DNA of 64,000 bases from G963667675 sp963667675 (GCA_963667675.1 OY763929.1:434001-498000), one strand, 5' to 3'. Counted from the stretch's first letter, positions 52,207-61,849 are shown. The notes: generated from the sequence alone by a model not told the origin. A program made the numbers and translations.

Positions 52207-53817
52207 CTACCCGCCCAGCGGGCTCGCGCCCTGTATCAGCCGGTTGATGTCGCCGGCGCTGATTACTACGATGGCGCTGACCAGCAGGGCCAGGCCAATC
52301 AGGTGCACCAGGCCTTCTTTCTCCGCAGGCACCCGCTTGCCGCGGCGGAGCCACTCCAACACCACGAACACCAGCCGTCCACCGTCCAGCATGGGGATGG
52401 GCAACAGGTTCAGCACCGCTAGGTTGATGCTCAACAGCGCGGCGATGGTCAGCCAGCCGATGAAGCCGCCGTCCCTGGTCACCTCGCCGGTTACCTGGGC
52501 GATGCCAATGGGTCCGGACAGTTCCGGGGCGGAGCCCTGGGACACTGCTCCGAATATCCCTTGCTTCATCAGCACCAGTGATTCCCAAGTGCTGACAAAC
52601 CCTTGGGGAATGGCGTCCCATATAGGCTGAGAGCGGCTTTCTACCCGGAGGTCGGCCACCACCGTGGAGACGCCGGTGTACCAGGTGGGAGATCCGCCCT
52701 GTTGGAACCGCGGCGTCACCTGCACTGACAGATCCCGCCCGCCCCTGGCTACCAGCCATTCCATCATCGAATCCTGGCTGGCCTGGATAGCCGACGTCAG
52801 GTCCTCGGCTTGCTGGATGGCTTGGCCCCCGGCCTGGAGCACTATGTCCTCTGCCCGCAGCCCGGCAACATCCGCCGGCGAGTCCCTGGCAACCTCCCGC
52901 AGCACGACCTTGCCCTGAGTTTCGCCGATACCGATGCCCACAATCCAGCGTCCGGGGGGCCGTTCGAACCTGGGCTTGACCGGCGCTACTTGCCGCGCTC
53001 CATCCCGCTCGATCAACCAGTCCATTTCTGAGCCGCCGTTAAGGAACACCGAGCGTTGCAGGTCGAAACGGTTCTCAATGCTCGTTCCACCGGCTTCCAA
53101 GACAATATCCCCGGTCTGCAGTCCTGCGACGGCGGCGGGCGAGCCTGGGTTCACCTCACCGACCACTACACTGCCGACGGCCACGTCCCTAGGGACCATG
53201 AACAATATTGCGAAGACGATAATGGGCAGGATGGCGTTCATCAGGGAGCCTGAGACCAGCACTATGAAACGGGTGCCGGGGCCCTTACCAGCCAGGCTCC
53301 GGGGCACCGTGGGGTCGTTCTCCCCGGCCAGCCGTACAAACCCGCCGAGGGGTAGCCAGTTTACCGAGTAGAGCATGTCCGCCAGGACCAGCGAGCCGCC
53401 GCCCGCCTCCACCGCCTTGACCTTTCCTTCGTGCTTGAGCAGCCCGCCGGGGATGGCAAGCTCGCTCTGCCCAGCCGCAGCGGAGCCAGCGCCTTGGGAG
53501 CCGCGGCTGGGCCCCGCGCCGTCGATGATTCTGGCGACCAGGTTCCCGGAGGCGTCCTCGCTGGAATAGAGGGTCACTATCTGGCCGGGCGTCAGGCCGC
53601 CGGGACCTTCGACGTTGACGAATTGGGTGAAGGAGTCCATGGCGACCGTGGTGTTGCCGGTGTAGAAGCCCAAGGCCCGGGGCGGAAAGCCAAACCCAAA
53701 CTCCAGGGCCTTGACGCCTAGGGCCTTGGCGGTGGCGTAGTGGCCGAACTCGTGGACCGCCACCAGCACCAGCAGCATAGGAAGCAGAGCGCCGACGGCG
53801 ATTAGGACGGTTTCCAT
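52207..53817 (-). CDS. rseP: site-2 protease RseP-type membrane metallopeptidase with two PDZ domains
   Basis: The 536-residue intramembrane M50 protease has the zinc motif HEFGH (22-26) in the first helix and the third ligand in LLPIPMLDGGRL near the C-terminus. Two PDZ domains are visible (GEVNPGSPAAVAGLQTGDIVLEAGG; REVARDSPADVAGLRAEDIVLQAGG). Between HEFGH and the conserved NWLPLGGFVRLAGE there are about 100 extra residues rich in Gly, Ser and Ala, longer than in E. coli RseP. It normally cleaves membrane-bound regulators. Confidence 0.93.
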   Translation of the reverse strand: METVLIAVGALLPMLLVLVAVHEFGHYATAKALGVKALEFGFGFPPRALGFYTGNTTVAMDSFTQFVNVEGPGGLTPGQIVTLYSSEDASGNLVARIIDGAGPSRGSQGAGSAAAGQSELAIPGGLLKHEGKVKAVEAGGGSLVLADMLYSVNWLPLGGFVRLAGENDPTVPRSLAGKGPGTRFIVLVSGSLMNAILPIIVFAILFMVPRDVAVGSVVVGEVNPGSPAAVAGLQTGDIVLEAGGTSIENRFDLQRSVFLNGGSEMDWLIERDGARQVAPVKPRFERPPGRWIVGIGIGETQGKVVLREVARDSPADVAGLRAEDIVLQAGGQAIQQAEDLTSAIQASQDSMMEWLVARGGRDLSVQVTPRFQQGGSPTWYTGVSTVVADLRVESRSQPIWDAIPQGFVSTWESLVLMKQGIFGAVSQGSAPELSGPIGIAQVTGEVTRDGGFIGWLTIAALLSINLAVLNLLPIPMLDGGRLVFVVLEWLRRGKRVPAEKEGLVHLIGLALLVSAIVVISAGDINRLIQGASPLGG

Positions 53818-53830
53818 GGGGTCTTGGCCC

Positions 53831-54949
53831 TTAGCCCTGGGTCAGTTCGCCGGCCCGGGCCAACGCCCAATCGTTGGCTGCCAACACCTCTTCCGCGTTC
53901 CGGCCCGGCAGCGGTTCATGGTCGGACAGAACCCGCTCCACCACCCGGTAGATGTCGGTAAACCCGATCCTGCGCTGCAGGAAGGCGTCCACCGCCACCT
54001 CGTCTGCGGCGCTGAGCACCGTGGCATAGGTCCCGCCCTGTTGGGCTGCGTTCACCGCCAGGTTGAAGCAGGGGTACCGTTCCGGCTCCATGGGTTGGAA
54101 ATTCAGCGAGTGGCTGATGCCGGTGTCCAGCTTGGGAATCATGTCGTTGGGGAAACGCTGGGGGTAGAACAGGGCATACTGTATGGGCAGGCGCATGTCA
54201 GGAGGGCCAAGCTGGGCCTTCACCGAGCCGTCCTCAAACTCCACCATGGAGTGGATGGTGCTCTGGGGGTGAATCACCACCTCTATCCGGTCCCAGGGCA
54301 CCTGGAACAGCCAGTGGGACTCGATGACTTCGAATGCCTTGTTCATCAGCGTCGCCGAGTCAATTGTTATCTTCTGGCCCATTGACCACGTCGGGTGCTT
54401 CAGGGCCTGCTCCGGCGTCACTCCGTCCAATTCGTCCAACGGACTGGTGCGGAACGGACCGCCGGAGCCGGTTATCATCAGGCGGCTTATGGGATTGTCC
54501 TCACCCCGCAGGCACTGCCAGATGGCGCTGGGCTCGCTGTCCACCGGCAGCACGGCCCCGCCGTACAATGCTTCGAACTCCTTGATCATCTCGCCGGCCA
54601 TCACTATCGGCTCTTTGTTGGAAAGCGCCACCAGCTTCCCGTGTTTCAGGGCATTGAGCGTCGGTATCAGGCCCACGTTGCCCATGGTGGCCATCATCAC
54701 GGTGTCCACTTCCTCCAGGCACACCATGTCCTCCATGGGGGTGAGGGACACGCCGTTGGGCCACTGCGCTGGGGGGTTAATGCACCAGGCGTGCTTTGGG
54801 TGAAATTCCTCGATTTGCTGTTGCAGCAGGTCCAGGTTAGTCCCCGCCGCCAGGCCGACAACGTCGAATCTGTCGGGGAAGGCCCTGACTACGTCCAGGG
54901 TCTGGCGCCCGATGGACCCGGTAGACCCGAGGATTACCAGTTTCTTCAT
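53831..54949 (-). CDS. dxr: 1-deoxy-D-xylulose 5-phosphate reductoisomerase
   Basis: The 372-residue NADPH enzyme of the MEP pathway shows LGSTGSIGRQTLDVVRAFP (cofactor loop), LSNKEPIVMAGEMI, PVDSEPSAIWQCL, and MITGSGGPFRTSPLD (substrate loop). The length is slightly below that of E. coli Dxr. The gene overlaps cdsA by four bases upstream and is followed by rseP, the usual order. Confidence 0.96.
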   Translation of the reverse strand: MKKLVILGSTGSIGRQTLDVVRAFPDRFDVVGLAAGTNLDLLQQQIEEFHPKHAWCINPPAQWPNGVSLTPMEDMVCLEEVDTVMMATMGNVGLIPTLNALKHGKLVALSNKEPIVMAGEMIKEFEALYGGAVLPVDSEPSAIWQCLRGEDNPISRLMITGSGGPFRTSPLDELDGVTPEQALKHPTWSMGQKITIDSATLMNKAFEVIESHWLFQVPWDRIEVVIHPQSTIHSMVEFEDGSVKAQLGPPDMRLPIQYALFYPQRFPNDMIPKLDTGISHSLNFQPMEPERYPCFNLAVNAAQQGGTYATVLSAADEVAVDAFLQRRIGFTDIYRVVERVLSDHEPLPGRNAEEVLAANDWALARAGELTQG

Positions 54950-55764
54950 GGCTCGAACACCGTCGCCAGCAGATAGTACACGGCGGGAACGGACAGAACG
55001 ATGCTGTCCAGCCGGTCCATCAGCCCGCCGTGACCTGGAATCAGGCTCCCGGCGTCCTTTACGTTGGACGCCCGCTTAACCCTGGACTCCAGCAAGTCGC
55101 CCACTTGGGAAAGCACACCTACTGTAGCACCGATGATTGCCAGTTGCCAGAGCGGAGATGACAGGCCGGGCAGAAATCCCAGCGCCAGGGCCGCCGCCGC
55201 GCAGGCCAGGCCGCCTCCGGCGCCCTCCCAGGTCTTGCCTGGACTGATGCTGGGGGCCAATTTATGCCTTCCCAAGACTTGCCCCACCAGGAATGCTCCC
55301 GTGTCTGCGGCAAACACCGTCAACAGGGCCAGCAGCAGCCAGTCCCGGCCAACGTCGCCGGAGTCACCTATATTGCGCAGGGCCAGCGCGTGGCCCAGCA
55401 GGAACCCGGCGACCACCGGGCCGCCGGCGAGAAAGCCCGCGGCGGTCAGGAAACGCTCGCCCCGGTAAAAGGCCACCAGCCACAGCAGGCTTACAAAGGC
55501 GCCCGCGGCCAGGATTCCCCCGGAGATAATCAGGAAATTGCTCAACCCCGAGGCAACCTGCGCTCCAAGCGCCCATGCCGCAACCCACATCGCGCCCAAC
55601 AGCCAGGGCAACGAGTCCGTACCGGGAGGCGACAGCCGGTAGATTTCGCGGACGGCCAGTATCGCCGCCAGCAGCGTTAGGGCCGTCAGCCAGGGCGCCC
55701 CCCACCAGACGGCGGCCAGGATGACCGGCAGGCCCACCAGCGCCGTGACAGTCCGCAGGAGCAA
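54946..55764 (-). CDS. cdsA: phosphatidate cytidylyltransferase
   Basis: The 272-residue membrane enzyme makes CDP-diacylglycerol. It has about eight hydrophobic helices and the C-terminal family signature: SRVKRASNVKDAGSLIPGHG followed by GLMDRLDS. It lies between uppS and dxr, with a three-base gap and a four-base overlap. Confidence 0.96.
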   Translation of the reverse strand: MLLRTVTALVGLPVILAAVWWGAPWLTALTLLAAILAVREIYRLSPPGTDSLPWLLGAMWVAAWALGAQVASGLSNFLIISGGILAAGAFVSLLWLVAFYRGERFLTAAGFLAGGPVVAGFLLGHALALRNIGDSGDVGRDWLLLALLTVFAADTGAFLVGQVLGRHKLAPSISPGKTWEGAGGGLACAAAALALGFLPGLSSPLWQLAIIGATVGVLSQVGDLLESRVKRASNVKDAGSLIPGHGGLMDRLDSIVLSVPAVYYLLATVFEP

Positions 55765-55767
55765 CGG

Positions 55768-56511
55768 TCAGTCCTCTGGATTAACCCTGCCGAAGCGCCG
55801 TTGGCGGTTGGCGAAGTCCGCCAGGACTTGTTCCAATTCGGCCGAATCCAGGTCGGGCCAGAGGGTGGGGGTGTGGTAGTACTCGCTGTAAGCCGATTGC
55901 CACAGCAGAAAATTGCTTATGCGCATCTCGCCGCCGGTGCGAATTATCAAGTCAGGGTCGGGCGTCCGGCCGGTGAAGAGGTAGCTGCCGAACAGGGCCT
56001 CGTCTACGTCGTCCGCCGCAACGCCGTCCCGCACCACCTGCTTCACCGCCTCCAGGATTTCGTCCCGCCCGCCGTAGTTGAAGGCCACGTTCAGGGTGAT
56101 GCCCGAATTTTCCCGGGTCAATTCCTGGGCGTCGGCCACCGCCTCCTGTAGTTCCGGGCTCAGCCCGTCCGTCTTGCCGATGTGGACTATGCGGACGTTG
56201 TTGTCGTGGAGTTCCCGGGTCTGGTTTTGGAGGGCGTCGTACAGGATCTCGAGAAGCCCCTGCACTTCGTCCGCCGGACGGTTCCAGTTCTCCGTGGAGA
56301 AGGCGTACAGGGTGACGTATCGGACCCCTTTGTTGCCCAGGGTCTCCAGCACCTTGTGGACCCGGTCCACCCCAACCCTGTGCCCCTCCAGCCGGGGCAA
56401 TCCCCGCTGGGTGGCCCACCTCCCGTTGCCGTCCATGATGAAGGCGACGTGGGCGGGGACCTTGGGCGAATGCTCCGACGACAGTTGCGGCGAGGCGGTC
56501 CGGACTTGCAT
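55768..56511 (-). CDS. uppS: undecaprenyl diphosphate synthase
   Basis: The 247-residue cis-prenyltransferase makes the lipid carrier for cell-wall and glycan synthesis. Motifs present are HVAFIMDGNGRWA (catalytic Asp), YAFSTENWNRP, LNVAFNYGGRDEI and PDLIIRTGGEMRISNFLLWQ. It sits two bases from frr and three from cdsA. Confidence 0.97.
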   Translation of the reverse strand: MQVRTASPQLSSEHSPKVPAHVAFIMDGNGRWATQRGLPRLEGHRVGVDRVHKVLETLGNKGVRYVTLYAFSTENWNRPADEVQGLLEILYDALQNQTRELHDNNVRIVHIGKTDGLSPELQEAVADAQELTRENSGITLNVAFNYGGRDEILEAVKQVVRDGVAADDVDEALFGSYLFTGRTPDPDLIIRTGGEMRISNFLLWQSAYSEYYHTPTLWPDLDSAELEQVLADFANRQRRFGRVNPED

Positions 56512-56513
56512 GC

Positions 56514-57110
56514 TCAGACCTGCATGATCTCGGTTTCTTTGGCGGTGCCCACCTCGTCCACGGTCTTGGTGTGGCTGTCGGTGGCCTTCTGCAGTTGTTC
56601 CTGGGCCCGCCGGTTTTCGTCCTGAGAGATGGCCTTGTCCTTTTCCAGCTTGCGCAGGTTTTCCAGTCCCTCCCGGCGCACGTTGCGGACGGAGACCTTG
56701 CCCTCTTCCAGCTTCCGCTTCAGCAGCCTCACCATGTCCTGGCGCCTTTCCTGGTTCAAGGGCGGTATGGGCACGGTTATCACGTTGCCGTCGTTGGACG
56801 GGTTGAAGCCCATGTCCGACTTCATCAAGCTCTTTTCGATTTCACGCAGCGACTGCTTGTCCCAGGGCTGGACCATTATGGCCCTGGCGTCGGGCGCTGA
56901 GATCGACGCTATCTGCTTCAAGGGAGTGGGGACGCCGTAATAGTCCACCGAAATGTTTTCTATCAACGACGGCGTCGCCCGGCCCGTTCTGAGAGTGTTT
57001 AACTCCCGTTTCAGGGCATCGATGGACCGGGCCATCTTCCTTTCCACCTCGTCGAGGACTTTCTGGGGAGTCAACGCTGCTTGGCTTCCGCTATTGGCGG
57101 CCATGGTCAT
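56514..57110 (-). CDS. frr: ribosome recycling factor
   Basis: The 198-residue factor splits ribosomes after termination. It has the usual three-helix-bundle sequence with LRTGRATPSLIENISVDYYG, the conserved NDGNVITVPIPPLNQERR, and VRNVRREGLENLRKLEKD. Two in-frame ATGs (57110 and 57104) follow GGGAGGG; either may be used. It overlaps the pyrH stop by four bases. Confidence 0.96.
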   Translation of the reverse strand: MTMAANSGSQAALTPQKVLDEVERKMARSIDALKRELNTLRTGRATPSLIENISVDYYGVPTPLKQIASISAPDARAIMVQPWDKQSLREIEKSLMKSDMGFNPSNDGNVITVPIPPLNQERRQDMVRLLKRKLEEGKVSVRNVRREGLENLRKLEKDKAISQDENRRAQEQLQKATDSHTKTVDEVGTAKETEIMQV

Positions 57111-57847
57111 TCCCTCCCGCTGATGATTGTGCCTACAGGCTCGCCGGTCAAGATGGCAGAGATGCTTCCCGGCTGGAAGATGTCAAACACGATGATGGGT
57201 ATTTCATTGTCCATGCACAGCGATATCGCGGTCGAGTCCATCACCGCCAGCCGCAGATTCAGGGCATCCATGTAGTCCAGCGTCTTGAACATCACCGCAT
57301 CGGGGTTGGAACGGGGGTCGGAGTCGTAGACGCCGTCCACCTTGTTCTTGGCCATCAGCAGCACGTCGGCCCCGATGTCCAGCGCCCGCAGCGCGGAAGC
57401 GGTATCGGTGGTCATGTGCGGGTTCCCCGTGCCGGCGGCGAACAGGACTACTCGGCCCTTTTCCAAGTGACGGATGGCACGTCGGCGAATGTAGGGCTCG
57501 GCTACGGCTTGCATCTGGATGGCGCTCTGGGTCCGGGTGTCGATTCCCCGTTTCTCCAGCCCGTCCTGCAGGGCCAGGGCGTTGATTATCGTCGCCAGCA
57601 TCCCGGCGAAGTCGGCGGTGGCCCGGTCCATGCCCTGTGATTCGGCCAACTGGCCCCGCCAGATGTTCCCCCCGCCGATGACTACCCCAACCTCGACGCC
57701 CATCTCGTGGGCTTCCTTGATTTGTTGGGAGACGTACCCCACGGCGTCGGGGCCAATACCGTATTGAGCAGAGCCCTGAAGCGACTCACCGCTTATCTTC
57801 AGCAGCACCCTGCGGTAACGGACTTGGGGTTTACTGTCTGCTGTCAG
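57107..57847 (-). CDS. pyrH: UMP kinase, probable CTG start
   Basis: The 246-residue UMP kinase has RRVLLKISGESLQG near the start, VIGGGNIWRG, and GTGNPHMTTDTASALRALDIGAD. I prefer the CTG at 57845-57847, immediately after the tsf stop and six bases after GGGAGA. A GTG at 57808 would remove residues normally present before the first strand (KPQVRYRRVLLK). With the CTG start the length matches the family. Confidence 0.93.
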   Translation of the reverse strand: MTADSKPQVRYRRVLLKISGESLQGSAQYGIGPDAVGYVSQQIKEAHEMGVEVGVVIGGGNIWRGQLAESQGMDRATADFAGMLATIINALALQDGLEKRGIDTRTQSAIQMQAVAEPYIRRRAIRHLEKGRVVLFAAGTGNPHMTTDTASALRALDIGADVLLMAKNKVDGVYDSDPRSNPDAVMFKTLDYMDALNLRLAVMDSTAISLCMDNEIPIIVFDIFQPGSISAILTGEPVGTIISGRE

Positions 57848-58351
57848 CTATTCTCCCAGCGCCAGCCGGCTGAATCGCACCACCCTGACGTTCTCGCCCA
57901 GCTTGGCCGCTACTTCCTGGATTACCTCTTCTATCGACGAGGAGTTGTCCTTGATGAACGGCTGCTGCATCAACGCCACCTGGGCGGCGGGGCGACTGTC
58001 CTCTTCTGCAATTTGGTCCTTGTCGATGTAGGCCGGGTCCATGGCCACCACCTGCATCGCTACGTCGTGGGCCAGGTCTTTGAACTCCGGGGTGCGGGCC
58101 ACGAAGTCGGTCTCGCAGCCCAGTTCCACTATCGCTCCCACCCGGCCGCCGGTGTGGACGTAGGCTTCGACCAGGCCCTGGTTGGTAGCCCTGTCGGCCA
58201 ACTTGGCGACCTTGGCGGCGCCCTTGATGCGCAGCGCCTCGGCGGCTTGTTCTATGTCGCCTTGGTTGGCTTCAAGGGCTTCTTTGCACTGCATTACACC
58301 GGCCCCGGTCTTCTCCCGCAGGGCCCGAATTGATTCGACGGTGACCTCCAA
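57848..58351 (-). CDS. tsf: elongation factor Ts, short form
   Basis: The 167-residue guanine-nucleotide exchange factor for EF-Tu has the UBA-like N-terminus (ESIRALREKTGAGVMQCKEALEANQGDIEQAAEALR) and the core motif VELGCETDFVART. It lacks the second core subdomain found in E. coli (283 residues), as in other short bacterial forms. It follows rpsB and precedes pyrH. Confidence 0.95.
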   Translation of the reverse strand: MEVTVESIRALREKTGAGVMQCKEALEANQGDIEQAAEALRIKGAAKVAKLADRATNQGLVEAYVHTGGRVGAIVELGCETDFVARTPEFKDLAHDVAMQVVAMDPAYIDKDQIAEEDSRPAAQVALMQQPFIKDNSSSIEEVIQEVAAKLGENVRVVRFSRLALGE

Positions 58352-58518
58352 GTATTTCCTCCTGAGTGTCTATAGTTGGGCGCGTCCGCCCGCCCAGTTC
58401 GGTGGTCTATAGGCTGACGGTCTATTATTCAGGCATCGTCCGCAGCCGTCAGGCGTTTGCCCAACGCGGTTTCCGGTACAGTCCCGGCTTGGCGTACACA
58501 GCCCAGGGAATAGCTTTT

Positions 58519-59448
58519 CTACTGGTCCGTAGGAGCCTCTTCGGTTGCCTCGGTCTCCGCTGCCTCGGCTTCCGCCGAGAGCATCTCTTCTTCGATTTCC
58601 ACCAGGTCCACCGGGCTCAGCGTCTCGCCTTCGCCCTCGCTCTCTTCGGATTCCTCCCCTTCTTCAGCGTCCTCCGTAAGCCCGAGGGCTTCCCGTTCGG
58701 CTTGCAGCGCGGCTTCACGCTGGGCCTGTCCTTCCAGGATGGCGTTGGCCATCCTGTTGGTTATCAGCCTTATCGAACGGACGGCGTCGTCGTTGCCGGG
58801 GATGATCTGGTCCACCTTTTCCGGGTCGCAGTCGGTGTCGACGATGGCGAATATCTGCACGCCCATGCGCTGGGCTTCTGCGATGCAGATATCCTCTTTG
58901 CCGATGTCGATGACGAACATCGCCGCAGGCAACTCGTTCATGTCCCGCATGCCGATGAAATACTTTTCCAGGCGGTTTAGGGTGTCCCGCAGCTTCACTC
59001 CCTCTTTCTTGGGCAGCACCCTGAAGTATCCCTGGTCCCGCTTCTGCTGCAACTCGATCATGTAGTTAATGCGGCTGCGAATGGTCTGGAAGTTGGTCAG
59101 CGTGCCGCCAAGCCAGCGCTGGTTCACGTACCACATACCGCAGCGTTCGGCCTCGCTCTGCACCACCTCCTGGGCCTGCCGCTTGGTGCCCACGAACAGC
59201 ACCTTCCCTCCCGAGGCCGCCACCTCGACCATGGCCCGGTAGGCGTCGTTGATCATGCCCAGCGTCTGTTGCAGGTCTACGATGTGAATGCCGTTGCGCT
59301 GGGTGAAGATGTAGCGCCGCATGTGGGGGTTCCAGCGGCGGGTCTGGTGCCCAAAGTGCACACCCGCCTCCAGGAGGGACTTCATCGTGAGCGGTTCTCT
59401 GGCCGGAGCCGGTTGTGGCTCCGGGGGCCGCTCTGGGGCTTGTACCAT
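58519..59448 (-). CDS. rpsB: 30S ribosomal protein S2 with acidic C-terminal tail
   Basis: The 309-residue protein has typical S2 motifs: LLEAGVHFGHQTRRWNPHM, GIHIVDLQQT, VLFVGTKRQAQ, MWYVNQRWLGGTLTNF, IPGNDDAVRSIRLIT. After about residue 245 comes a long Glu/Ser-rich tail not present in E. coli S2. AGGCAGGA precedes the ATG. Confidence 0.96.
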   Translation of the reverse strand: MVQAPERPPEPQPAPAREPLTMKSLLEAGVHFGHQTRRWNPHMRRYIFTQRNGIHIVDLQQTLGMINDAYRAMVEVAASGGKVLFVGTKRQAQEVVQSEAERCGMWYVNQRWLGGTLTNFQTIRSRINYMIELQQKRDQGYFRVLPKKEGVKLRDTLNRLEKYFIGMRDMNELPAAMFVIDIGKEDICIAEAQRMGVQIFAIVDTDCDPEKVDQIIPGNDDAVRSIRLITNRMANAILEGQAQREAALQAEREALGLTEDAEEGEESEESEGEGETLSPVDLVEIEEEMLSAEAEAAETEATEEAPTDQ

Positions 59449-59663
59449 ATATCCTGCCTTTCTAGCGAATTAGCTTTCGATTTTGTTTTGCCGGACTAAT
59501 CTCCGGCGGCAGCCTGGGGCCTGTCAAAAAGACAAATGACACCGCCCCGCGGTGACTATCCAGCGCGGTGACTGCCGGGTGGAAGTATATCATAGGGGCC
59601 GGACGCCAGCAACGAAACAGGGCGGCGCTGGAAGCGTGTTTCTCCTACGCCGCCCGCCATCCG

Positions 59664-60149
59664 CTAGCCAAAGAAGGCCAGGCGCACCACGTTCAATATA
59701 GCTGCGCCGTACAGCCCCGCCAGCAGGTCGTCGACCATAATTCCCAGACCGCCGTGCAGCCTCTCCAGCCGGCGGATGGGCCACGGCTTGGCTATGTCCA
59801 GCACACGGAACAATATAAAAGCGGCGGCCAGCCAGGGCAGCGTTTTCGGCAGCAGCAGGCAGGTGGCCCACATGCCCACGAACTCGTCCCACACCGCCCT
59901 CTGGGGGTCGGGGTCCTCGTCCGAGGTCATCCTGCCGGTCGCCCAGACTCCCACTAGGAAGCCGCCGCTGATCAGGGCGTAGAGGGCCGCCGAGTCTTCG
60001 GCTATGGGGGCGAAAGCGTAGATGAGCAGTGCCGCCAGCGCGCCGACCGTGGCGGGGGCCAGCGGCGCCAACCCCGTGCCAAAGCCGGCGCCAATCACCC
60101 AGGCCAGCTTGTCAGCAGCAGCTGCCAACGGACCTGTGTTCAAGCCCAT
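59664..60149 (-). CDS. pgpA: phosphatidylglycerophosphatase A
   Basis: The 161-residue membrane phosphatase completes phosphatidylglycerol synthesis. It shows the family features GFGTGLAPLAPATVGALAAL, WDEFVGMWAT, LDIAKPWPIRRLERL and GIMVDDLLAGLYGA. It uses the CDP-diacylglycerol branch fed by CdsA, which is encoded a few kilobases away. Confidence 0.92.
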   Translation of the reverse strand: MGLNTGPLAAAADKLAWVIGAGFGTGLAPLAPATVGALAALLIYAFAPIAEDSAALYALISGGFLVGVWATGRMTSDEDPDPQRAVWDEFVGMWATCLLLPKTLPWLAAAFILFRVLDIAKPWPIRRLERLHGGLGIMVDDLLAGLYGAAILNVVRLAFFG

Positions 60150-60194
60150 GGGAGTTGTCCAGCCGGGAGTGGTTTCCGGTGGGCGGCGGGTGGG

Positions 60195-60563
60195 CTAACC
60201 ATATCCCAGCCGGTGCAAGTCGTCCTCGTCCATGCCCAGGTAATGGCCCACCTCGTGCAGCAGGGTCGTCTCGATCTCCCGCTCCGCCTCCCGGCGGGTG
60301 GAGCAACTCCGCAGGATGGGTTGGCGGTAAATGACTATGCGGTCGGGCAACATCGGCTCGCCGCCATGCCTCTCCGGCAGCGGCACCCCCACGTATAGCC
60401 CCAGCAGGTTGCCTGCCTCTGGTCCCAGGCCCAGGGCATCGGGGTCGGGCCACTCTTCCACGGCGATGTCCACATTGCGGACGGATTGCAGGATCCGCTG
60501 TGGCACCCGTTGGTAGGCCTCGTGGACCAGGCGGACGAATTCCCGGCGCGACAAGTGAATCAA
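60195..60563 (-). CDS. minimal zincin metallopeptidase family protein
   Basis: The 122-residue protein carries HEVGH (His103, Glu104, His107) followed by YLGMDEDD, where Asp112 can be the third ligand. This is the pattern of the small DUF1025/minimal-gluzincin-like family. The start overlaps the nfo stop by four bases. The substrate is unknown. Confidence 0.85.
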   Translation of the reverse strand: MIHLSRREFVRLVHEAYQRVPQRILQSVRNVDIAVEEWPDPDALGLGPEAGNLLGLYVGVPLPERHGGEPMLPDRIVIYRQPILRSCSTRREAEREIETTLLHEVGHYLGMDEDDLHRLGYG

Positions 60564-61417
60564 CTTGCGGGCGCGACCTCCCGGCGTATCTTCTTCAAGA
60601 TGTCGATGTTCTGTTGGTCGGGGCCTTTGCCCTCGAACCCGGGCACTTCCAGCAGGAAGGGCGTGTCTTGGAACGCCGGATTGCCCATGATGGCCGCAAA
60701 GCCTTCCTCGCCGATGAAACCGTCACCGATGTTGTCGTGCCGGTCTACGCCGGAGCCCAGGGGCCGCTTGGAGTCGTTGGCGTGGACCGCCAGCAGATTT
60801 GCCACTCCCACTTCCCGGTCGAACTCGGCGATCATCGCGTCGATCCCTTCCCTGGTTGCCATGTCGTAACCGGCGGCGAAGCAATGCTGGGTGTCTAGGC
60901 ATACCTTCAGCCTGGGGCTGTCTATCGCCTCCAAAATCCGGCCCAGGTCCTCGAACTTGGCCCCTATGTGCTGGCCCATGCCGGCCATGTTCTCCAGGGC
61001 CAGCACTGGCCCCTCCGGCGAGTTCTCCAGCACTGTTTCAATGCTGGACACCACTTGGGGGAAGATGGCCTCGTAGCCTGCCCCGCCGTGGCTGCCAGGA
61101 TGCACGATCACCCCGGCGGCGCCTATGGTCGAGGCCAGCCCCATGTAGTTGATCAGCGACTGCACTCCCTTTGCCAGCACGTCCTCTTTGGGCGTGCCCA
61201 GGTTGATCAGGTATATGGCGTGGAGGAACACCGGCCCCATTCCGGCCTCGGTCATTTCTTGGCGAAAGGCCTCCACCTCTTCTCCGGGGACCGGCTTGAA
61301 GGCCCAACCCTGGGGCGAGGACCCGAATATCTGCAGGGCCTCGCAACCGATTTCCACGCCGCGGCCCACCGCCTTGCTGATACCCCCGGCAGTGGATACA
61401 TGCGCGCCTATTTTCAT
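60560..61417 (-). CDS. nfo: endonuclease IV (AP endonuclease)
   Basis: The 285-residue TIM-barrel enzyme cuts DNA at abasic sites. It shows KIGAHVSTAGGISKAVGRGVEIG, the metal-binding segments VHPGSHGG, CLDTQHCFAAGYD and HANDSKRPLGSGVDRHDNIGDG, and the final PFLLEVPG. The length is normal. Confidence 0.96.
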   Translation of the reverse strand: MKIGAHVSTAGGISKAVGRGVEIGCEALQIFGSSPQGWAFKPVPGEEVEAFRQEMTEAGMGPVFLHAIYLINLGTPKEDVLAKGVQSLINYMGLASTIGAAGVIVHPGSHGGAGYEAIFPQVVSSIETVLENSPEGPVLALENMAGMGQHIGAKFEDLGRILEAIDSPRLKVCLDTQHCFAAGYDMATREGIDAMIAEFDREVGVANLLAVHANDSKRPLGSGVDRHDNIGDGFIGEEGFAAIMGNPAFQDTPFLLEVPGFEGKGPDQQNIDILKKIRREVAPAS

Positions 61418-61536
61418 GCTCTCCTCCGCCGGAGCCGCTTGCCCGTGCTTGGCGACCGGCCAGAGCCTACCGGCTATGCTGCCCCGCCTCGGTTGTCGTT
61501 GTGGGCATAGGCCGAAGTGAGACCTGCCTGGATTCT

Positions 61537-61833
61537 CTACGCGGTGGGCTGCGGCTGGTATGGCTCGACCCGTATCCGGTCTTCACCCTTGCGCGCTTGT
61601 GCAAGGTCGTACGAGGTCTGACGGCGCAGCCAGAAGTCTGCACTGGACCATCCGGCCTTCTCAAGGCGTATGGCCATGTCGGGCGAGATCGCGGCATGGC
61701 CGTTCAATACCCGCGAGAGCGTGTGACGCGCAACACCCAGAACGTCCGCCGCCTCAGTGACGCTCAGGTCAAGGGGCACTAGGCAGTTCTCCCTGATGCT
61801 GCGGCCGGGATGAGGCGGATTCTTCATAGCCAT
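61537..61833 (-). CDS. higA: HigA-family antitoxin
   Basis: The 98-residue DNA-binding antitoxin has PPHPGRSIRENCLVPLDLSVTEAADVLGVARHTLSRVLNGHAAIS, the XRE-type helix-turn-helix of HigA. The ATG at 61833 follows GAGGGAAAAG. It lies 16 bases after higB, in the toxin-first order typical of higBA. HigA neutralises HigB and represses the operon. Confidence 0.92.
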   Translation of the reverse strand: MAMKNPPHPGRSIRENCLVPLDLSVTEAADVLGVARHTLSRVLNGHAAISPDMAIRLEKAGWSSADFWLRRQTSYDLAQARKGEDRIRVEPYQPQPTA

Positions 61834-61849
61834 GGTCTTTTCCCTCTCA

